Positions 33,144 to 37,526 of a stretch of 37,526 nt of DNA are shown one piece after another. Source of the stretch: Leptolyngbyaceae cyanobacterium MO_188.B28 (lineage in GTDB: Bacteria; Cyanobacteriota; Cyanobacteriia; Phormidesmidales; Phormidesmidaceae); contig JASJDH010000014.1 in the NCBI GenBank assembly GCA_030065175.1, forward strand, positions 1 to 37,526, given 5' to 3'. Under the pieces are notes generated by a model. The model was given only the letters and a program-made list of their open reading frames with translations, did not search any database and was not told the DNA's origin. Positions within the stretch are counted from its first letter, which is position 1. Every line of letters starts with the position of its first letter. The position numbers and the translations under genes are program-made.

Positions 33144-33983
33144 ATGATGGATTATTCTTCCGAACAACTTCAACGTTTCCTAGAGGTGGCCACAGAGGCG
33201 GCGCTGGCTGCGGGTGAGGTGCTCCAATCCTATTGGGGGAAGTTACGGGTAATTGAGGAGAAGGGGCGACCCGGCGATTTAGTCACTGAGGCTGATAAGG
33301 CCTCAGAAGCCGAAATCTTAGCAGTGTTGCGGCGACATGTGCCGAATCACAGCATCCTAGCGGAGGAGTCCGGTAAGGTAGAAGCTGCTGATAGTCCTTA
33401 TCTCTGGACGATTGATCCGTTAGACGGCACGACAAATTTTGCCCATCAATATCCTTTCTTTTCGGTTTCAATCGGCTTGCTGATTGATGGCGTTCCTCAA
33501 GTGGGGGTGATTTTCGATCCGTTTCATCAAGATCTGTTTAGAGCCGCTAGGGGACTTGGCGCCACATGCAACCGCCGCCCTATTCAGGTGTCCACCATCT
33601 CAGAGTTATCCAGAAGCTTATTAGTTACCGGCTTTGCCTATGATCGCCGTGAAACTGCCGACAATAACTACGCAGAGTTTTGCCATCTTACCCATCTTAC
33701 ACAAGGCGTGAGGCGTGGAGGAGCTGCTTCTATTGATTTGGCGTACGTCGCGTGTGGTCGTCTTGACGGCTATTGGGAAAGAGGATTGTCTCCGTGGGAT
33801 TTAGCTGCGGGCGTCATTATATTAGAGGAGGCAGGTGGACGAGTCACGGCTTATGACCAGAAACCATTTGATATTTGGTCCGGACGAATTTTAGCGACTA
33901 ACGGCCGAATTCATCGCTCAGTTAGTGAGGAATTGATGAAGGTGACTCCCTTATCTGCTTTCAGTCCTTCGGTTGACAGATAA
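33144..33983 (+). CDS. Inositol-monophosphatase-family phosphatase
   Basis: The 279-residue Mg-dependent phosphatase has the metal-binding set E74 (ILAEESG), D91 and D94 (IDPLDGTTNF) and D219 (SPWDLAAG). The family includes inositol-1-phosphatase, fructose bisphosphatase, PAP phosphatase and the histidinol-phosphate phosphatase HisN. The neighbourhood includes hisZ about 1.2 kb downstream, so a histidine-pathway role is a reasonable but unproven option. GGGAT-like upstream signals are weak. ATG occurs twice in tandem at 33144 and 33147 and either may start translation. The gene before it ends 26 bases upstream, so they may be co-transcribed. Confidence 0.88.
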   Translation: MMDYSSEQLQRFLEVATEAALAAGEVLQSYWGKLRVIEEKGRPGDLVTEADKASEAEILAVLRRHVPNHSILAEESGKVEAADSPYLWTIDPLDGTTNFAHQYPFFSVSIGLLIDGVPQVGVIFDPFHQDLFRAARGLGATCNRRPIQVSTISELSRSLLVTGFAYDRRETADNNYAEFCHLTHLTQGVRRGGAASIDLAYVACGRLDGYWERGLSPWDLAAGVIILEEAGGRVTAYDQKPFDIWSGRILATNGRIHRSVSEELMKVTPLSAFSPSVDR

Positions 33984-34005
33984 TCTGGGCATGTAGAGTT
34001 TGAAT

Positions 34006-34032
34006 ATCAATATTAACCATATTAATATTGAT
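34006..34032. repeat. AT-rich 11-bp inverted repeat
   Basis: ATCAATATTAA (34006-34016) is exactly complementary to TTAATATTGAT (34022-34032), with a 5-base loop. It lies 22 bases after the phosphatase stop. The stem is too AT-rich for a good terminator; it may be a protein-binding site or a decayed element. Confidence 0.6.
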
Positions 34033-34116
34033 TAAGTATTAGCAATCTTAATATTAAACTGACATGCAAGGGAAGTTTTAGTAAATGCCCGGGTGGAAGG
34101 GAATCTTAAAGGAAGT

Positions 34117-34181
34117 TATCTTCTAGGTATAGCTAAGTATTTTCGCTGTATAGAAAGTATCTTCTCGATATAGTTAGGTAT
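34117..34181. repeat. Imperfect 24-bp direct repeat upstream of the J-domain gene
   Basis: Bases 34117-34140 and 34158-34181 match at 20 of 24 positions (both begin TATCTTCT and end GTAT), spaced 41 bases start to start, or about four DNA turns. The second copy ends 35 bases before the J-domain gene start. This could be a pair of regulator sites or a duplicated AT-rich segment. Confidence 0.6.
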
Positions 34182-34216
34182 CTTTGAGGCTGGGGACACG
34201 ATTGACGTAGAGGTTT

Positions 34217-35149
34217 ATGAATATTGATCAAGGGCTCTTTAGGTTGGATTTTATTGACTACCATGCGGTATTGGGGATTTCCATTGAAGCCGATGCTAAG
34301 CAAGTACGGAAACGATACCTGAAGATCGCTCGTAAACTTCACCCTGATAGTTTGAGAACAGCCACGCCTGAACAGAAACAGCAGGCGAGTGAATTGCTAT
34401 CTAAGCTAGTCAATCCTGCCTATGAGAAGCTGAGTCATGAAAAGGATTCAGCTGAGTATGGGGTCTTCTTACGCCTGAAGGGACAACAAGCAACCCAGCA
34501 GCAAGACACCATTTTATTGTCAACTGAATCAGCTAGAGAACTGGCGGGGACGCCTAACGTTGACAATGCATACAATGCCGCCTTGAAAAGGCTAGCGGAA
34601 GCACAGTACGAATCGCTTGAAAAAGTTCCAGACTTGATCGGCCAAATCAGTGAGCTAAATATGGTGTATCTGATGCGCAAGGTCGGATCTGGTAAGGGAT
34701 CGCAGTCTCGAGCCGCTGTTGCTTCTGGCGACTCCACTGGTCAGTCGACGACTGAAGGCGCTGAGGCGCCTCAACCAGCTGCAGCGCCATCGCGCCCTAA
34801 GCGAATAACCGTTATTGAAAGCTATCTCAACCGAGCCAAAGAATTTGAGGCTAAGAAAAACTATCCAAGGGCTATTCTTGAGCTGCGAGAAGCGCTTCAG
34901 TCCCATCCTAAGAATGCGGCTTGCCACAGTCAGCTTGCGAGCGTTTATCTAAAGGCGGGGCAAGCAACAATGGCGAAAATTCACTGCAATAAGGCGCTGG
35001 ATCTGAATCCAAATGACCAGCTGGCTAGTATGCTGAAGCAGAGGTTAGAGAAATCCGGACAAAAGGGCTCGTCTAAGAAAGCAGGTGGTTCAAAAGATAG
35101 CCAGTCTAAGGGGGGGTTGTTCGGTCTGTTTGGTGGGAAGAAAAAATAA
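34217..35149 (+). CDS. J-domain and TPR protein
   Basis: The 310-residue protein has an N-terminal J domain (about 12-75) with an intact HPD motif (H42-P43-D44), so it can stimulate Hsp70 (DnaK). A Ser/Ala/Pro-rich linker (about 155-195) follows, then two TPR-like repeats (about 200-272). The tail is basic and Gly-rich (GLFGLFGGKKK). It lacks the Gly/Phe and zinc-finger regions of true DnaJ, so it is a specialised co-chaperone with unknown client. GAGG precedes the ATG by about 4-7 bases. Its stop overlaps the hisZ start (TAATG), so translation of hisZ is coupled to it. Confidence 0.85.
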   Translation: MNIDQGLFRLDFIDYHAVLGISIEADAKQVRKRYLKIARKLHPDSLRTATPEQKQQASELLSKLVNPAYEKLSHEKDSAEYGVFLRLKGQQATQQQDTILLSTESARELAGTPNVDNAYNAALKRLAEAQYESLEKVPDLIGQISELNMVYLMRKVGSGKGSQSRAAVASGDSTGQSTTEGAEAPQPAAAPSRPKRITVIESYLNRAKEFEAKKNYPRAILELREALQSHPKNAACHSQLASVYLKAGQATMAKIHCNKALDLNPNDQLASMLKQRLEKSGQKGSSKKAGGSKDSQSKGGLFGLFGGKKK

Positions 35150-36390
35150 TGATTTATCAACCCCCGTCGGGCGCACGGGATCTACTTCCGCTTGATGTTG
35201 CTCAGAAGCGTTGGATTGAAGATCGCCTTGAACAGGTATTTCATCGCTGGGGCTATCATCGGATTATTACCTCAACGGTGGAGCATTTAGATACTCTGAT
35301 GGCGGGCGGAGCCATTGATCAGTCCGCCGTAATTGAGTTGCAGGATACTCAAGGGCAGCGACTGGGCTTACGCCCGGAGCTGACTGCTTCCATTGCCCGG
35401 GCGGCGGTGACTCGCCTCGCGGCGGTGACCTATCCCCAAAGGCTTTATTACAACGCCAATGTTTTCCAGCGAACAGCCCAGGGAAGCCATGGCGGTCAGC
35501 AGGAATATTATCAGGCTGGGGTGGAATTGCTAGGCGCTAGCGGGGTGATCGCAAATGCCGAAATTCTTCAGTTGCTTTCAGATTGCCTCACTAGTCTAGG
35601 ATTAGGTTCCTGGAGGCTGATTTTGGGGGATGCGGGGTTGACCCATTCTCTCCTCTCTGTCTTTCCAGATGCTCTGCGGGATAAGGTGCGCCGGGCGATC
35701 GCTCATTTAGATCGAGTCGCCCTGGAAACGCTGTCCATGTCCGAGGAACTTAAGCAGCGGGCATTGTTCCTGATGGATCTGCGGGGACGCCCCTCCGATG
35801 TCCTGCAACAGGTTTCTAGTTTGGATCTCAGCTCCTCTCAGCGTGACTCTGTGAATGACCTGAAAACGCTGATGGAGTTATTGCAAGAGACAGCGTCGGC
35901 AAGTACCCATTCAGCAGGGGCTATTCCGGCGCTAATTCTAGATTTAAGTCTGATCAGAACTTTTGATTATTACACTGGCCTTGTTTTTGAACTGGTTAGC
36001 GACACCGATCAGGGATCTCGAGTGTTGGGACAAGGGGGACGGTATGACAACCTGTTGGGGCTATACCATCCTCAGGGGCAAACCTATCCCGGTATTGGCT
36101 TCATTTTGAATATTGAAGAATTACACCAGGCGCTTTTACCCGGCGGTCAACTACCGGATCAAACCCCGGCTAGCGACTGGCTGGTGGCTCCGATGACAGA
36201 TCAGGCGGCGCCCGCCGCTTTCGCCTATGCTCAGAAGATCCGCGAATCCGCCAATTTAGTTCGGGTTGAAATCAGTCTGGATGACGCCCATAATCAAGAG
36301 CAGATCCGCGATATCGCTCGTCTTCGCAAAATTAACCGGATTGCTTGGATCCATGCGGATGGATTGCCTGAGATTGAAGCCCTCAACTAG
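35149..36390 (+). CDS. hisZ: ATP phosphoribosyltransferase regulatory subunit (HisZ)
   Basis: The 413-residue HisRS-like protein lacks the C-terminal anticodon-binding domain of histidyl-tRNA synthetase. It has the class II core (PSGARDLLP, GLRPELTASIARA, RTFDYYTGLVFE, GQGGRYDNLLG), so it is HisZ, the regulatory subunit that partners short-form HisG in the first step of histidine synthesis. Its presence implies that this organism has a short HisG. It overlaps the J-domain gene by one base (TAATG). No hisG lies in the window. An octamer repeat follows downstream. Confidence 0.92.
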   Translation: MIYQPPSGARDLLPLDVAQKRWIEDRLEQVFHRWGYHRIITSTVEHLDTLMAGGAIDQSAVIELQDTQGQRLGLRPELTASIARAAVTRLAAVTYPQRLYYNANVFQRTAQGSHGGQQEYYQAGVELLGASGVIANAEILQLLSDCLTSLGLGSWRLILGDAGLTHSLLSVFPDALRDKVRRAIAHLDRVALETLSMSEELKQRALFLMDLRGRPSDVLQQVSSLDLSSSQRDSVNDLKTLMELLQETASASTHSAGAIPALILDLSLIRTFDYYTGLVFELVSDTDQGSRVLGQGGRYDNLLGLYHPQGQTYPGIGFILNIEELHQALLPGGQLPDQTPASDWLVAPMTDQAAPAAFAYAQKIRESANLVRVEISLDDAHNQEQIRDIARLRKINRIAWIHADGLPEIEALN

Positions 36391-36445
36391 GGGCATTGTC
36401 TTAAGCATGGATTGTAGTGAATAGGTATTGTCCCATTAGAAGAGA

Positions 36446-36477
36446 GTGGATAAGTGGATAGGTGGATGGATGGATGC
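36446..36477. repeat. Octamer repeat (GTGGATAA/GTGGATAG/GTGGATGG)
   Basis: About four short units of the form GTGGAT plus two bases, ending ATGGATG. This is the reverse complement family of the CACCCATC array at 24741. It lies between hisZ and the coiled-coil gene. Confidence 0.6.
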
Positions 36478-36599
36478 GTAAATAGCTTCTGATGAATTGA
36501 AGAAGCCCTGGGTAAATGGGGACGCTTCGACATTTTTTTGTTTAGCGGCGCCGGTAGATGCAAGAATTGTCCTATCGAGGAATCGGATGGGGCAATGTT

Positions 36600-37526
36600 A
36601 TGGCGTCGTCGCAAGATGGCAAAGATCAGGTTTTCAATGCCTTTCAGAAAATCCTGACGGATCGTAAAAAACTAGGGCCAAAAATCGCCACTAAAGAAGA
36701 GGAGGCGGAAGCTACTCGGAACAAGCAAGTCTTGAAGGCCGCGTCAGTCTATACGGTAGATGGCATTGTTAAGGGGCTGGCGGATCTGCAACTGGAGTTC
36801 GGCGGGATTGTTAATCAACTCTCAGACAAGTTAGCTGCAGAAGCCTCAAAATTGGATGAATTAGAGCAGGCAATTGAGATTGAAACGCTTCACTTGCAGA
36901 CGCTTCAACAGATTCGTGTGGTGGCGGATGCGCTCCACTTAATGACGCAAGAACACCAAGAAAAGCTAAAAACTCTGGAGCAAGCTGGGGCTGATCAGCA
37001 AGCAGCGTTAGCGAAAGAAATGGCTGAACAGCGATCGCGCTGGGAGAAAGAGCAAGCAGACTTTGAAAATACGATTCAAGGGCAAACTGAGCGTTTAACC
37101 CGAGAAAGAGAACGACAAAACGCTGACTATCAGTATGAATTAACTCGGCGACAAACCATTGACGCAAATGAGTTTGAAGAGAAGCAGCGCAATCAGGAAA
37201 AAGCATTGCATGAAGCCAATCAAGTCAATGAGCGGCAGTGGACTGAGCGGGAGCGAGTTCTGGTGGACAATCAGCCTCTTCTAGCAGATTATCAACAGCA
37301 AGTGAATGTCTTCTCGGCTGAACTCAGCCGATTAGTTGAGAAAAATAGAGATGAGGCGGCTACCGCCGTTAGTCAGGATGCTGAGGTGAAAGCCGCCTTA
37401 CTTGAGAAGGAATGGGAAGCGACTAAACAAGGCTATGAGTTTACCATTCAATCCCTGGAGCAGAAAATTCAAGAACAAACTCAGCAAATTGAAAGCTTTA
37501 ACGCCCAGTTGCAAGAGACGCTGCAA
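36600..37526 (+). CDS. Long coiled-coil protein, 3' end outside window (partial)
   Basis: From the ATG at 36600 a frame stays open for 309 codons to the right edge. It begins MASSQDGKDQVFNAFQKIL, then a folded-looking segment to about residue 75 (ASVYTVDGIVKGLADLQLEF). Afterwards it is almost pure charged heptad sequence rich in Glu, Gln, Lys, Arg and Leu, which indicates a very long coiled coil. There is no signal peptide or membrane helix in the visible part. I do not recognise a family. A structural or scaffolding role is plausible, but the function is unknown. The upstream signals (GAGG at about 36577 and GGGG at 36588) are moderate. Confidence 0.75.
   Translation, partial: MASSQDGKDQVFNAFQKILTDRKKLGPKIATKEEEAEATRNKQVLKAASVYTVDGIVKGLADLQLEFGGIVNQLSDKLAAEASKLDELEQAIEIETLHLQTLQQIRVVADALHLMTQEHQEKLKTLEQAGADQQAALAKEMAEQRSRWEKEQADFENTIQGQTERLTRERERQNADYQYELTRRQTIDANEFEEKQRNQEKALHEANQVNERQWTERERVLVDNQPLLADYQQQVNVFSAELSRLVEKNRDEAATAVSQDAEVKAALLEKEWEATKQGYEFTIQSLEQKIQEQTQQIESFNAQLQETLQ

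Noticed and set aside
34006-34032. AT-rich palindrome as a replication origin or terminator
   Set aside because: There are no DnaA-box cluster, no neighbouring dnaA/dnaN genes and no U-tract; only an inverted repeat can be supported.
36811-37206. 131-codon minus-strand frame at the right end
   Set aside because: It is antisense to the clearly coding coiled-coil frame, which is open to the edge and has strong heptad structure.

Overview
The window comes from a cyanobacterial chromosome. It carries ycf3 (photosystem I assembly), a CcsA-type cytochrome c biogenesis gene, phylloquinone genes (menA, menC and a DHNA-CoA thioesterase), a ferredoxin of the FdC2 type, hisZ, and several families restricted to cyanobacteria and plastids (DUF4079, DUF1997, DUF3352). 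I counted at least 23 copies of the palindrome GCGATCGC (HIP1) in 37.5 kb, where about 0.6 is expected by chance. Heptameric and octameric tandem repeats typical of filamentous cyanobacteria occur between genes. I cannot name the genus. There are no phage genes, transposases, CRISPR arrays or rRNA genes. One tRNA gene is present (tRNA-Ser, anticodon GGA).

Layout. 1-4.8 kb: the start of a leftward gene at the edge, a DUF4079-DoxX membrane pair, a DUF1997 protein, an atypical SDR, a small exported acidic protein, and ccsA, which lies behind a DUF3352 protein (4.8-6.7 kb). 7.1-10.1 kb: menA and menC (overlapping start/stop), then the thioesterase gene running convergently, then a GNAT acetyltransferase. 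10.1-15.6 kb (all leftward): a low-complexity protein with a DUF8082-like C-terminus, gatC, ycf3, an acyl-carrier-protein-like protein without the usual serine, aroA, and a small lipoprotein. 15.98-23.4 kb (all leftward, tightly spaced): a LarA-like (lactate racemase family) protein, an AEC-family carrier, a solute-binding lipoprotein, and two paralogous membrane proteins with extracellular Cache domains, one carrying a peptidoglycan-binding domain and the other a HAMP domain. 23.8-29.6 kb: an M15 (VanY-like) peptidase, a membrane HEAGH metalloprotease-like protein, a GGDEF protein with a degenerate receiver domain, and alaS. 29.9-37.5 kb: a coiled-coil/EamA fusion transporter, tRNA-Ser, the ferredoxin, a nuclease-like lipoprotein, an inositol-monophosphatase-family enzyme, a J-domain/TPR protein overlapping hisZ, and a long coiled-coil gene that runs off the right edge.

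Most of the window is ordinary core genome. The best candidate for an undescribed system is the leftward block at 15.98-23.4 kb. There a solute-binding lipoprotein is directly joined (0 and 2 bp gaps) to two Cache-domain membrane proteins instead of to ABC permease and ATPase genes. Upstream lie a carrier of the organic-anion-transporting AEC family and a divergent LarA homologue. My reading, which is inference, is that this encodes a cell-surface sensing or uptake module for a small carboxylate or related solute, with its output component located elsewhere.
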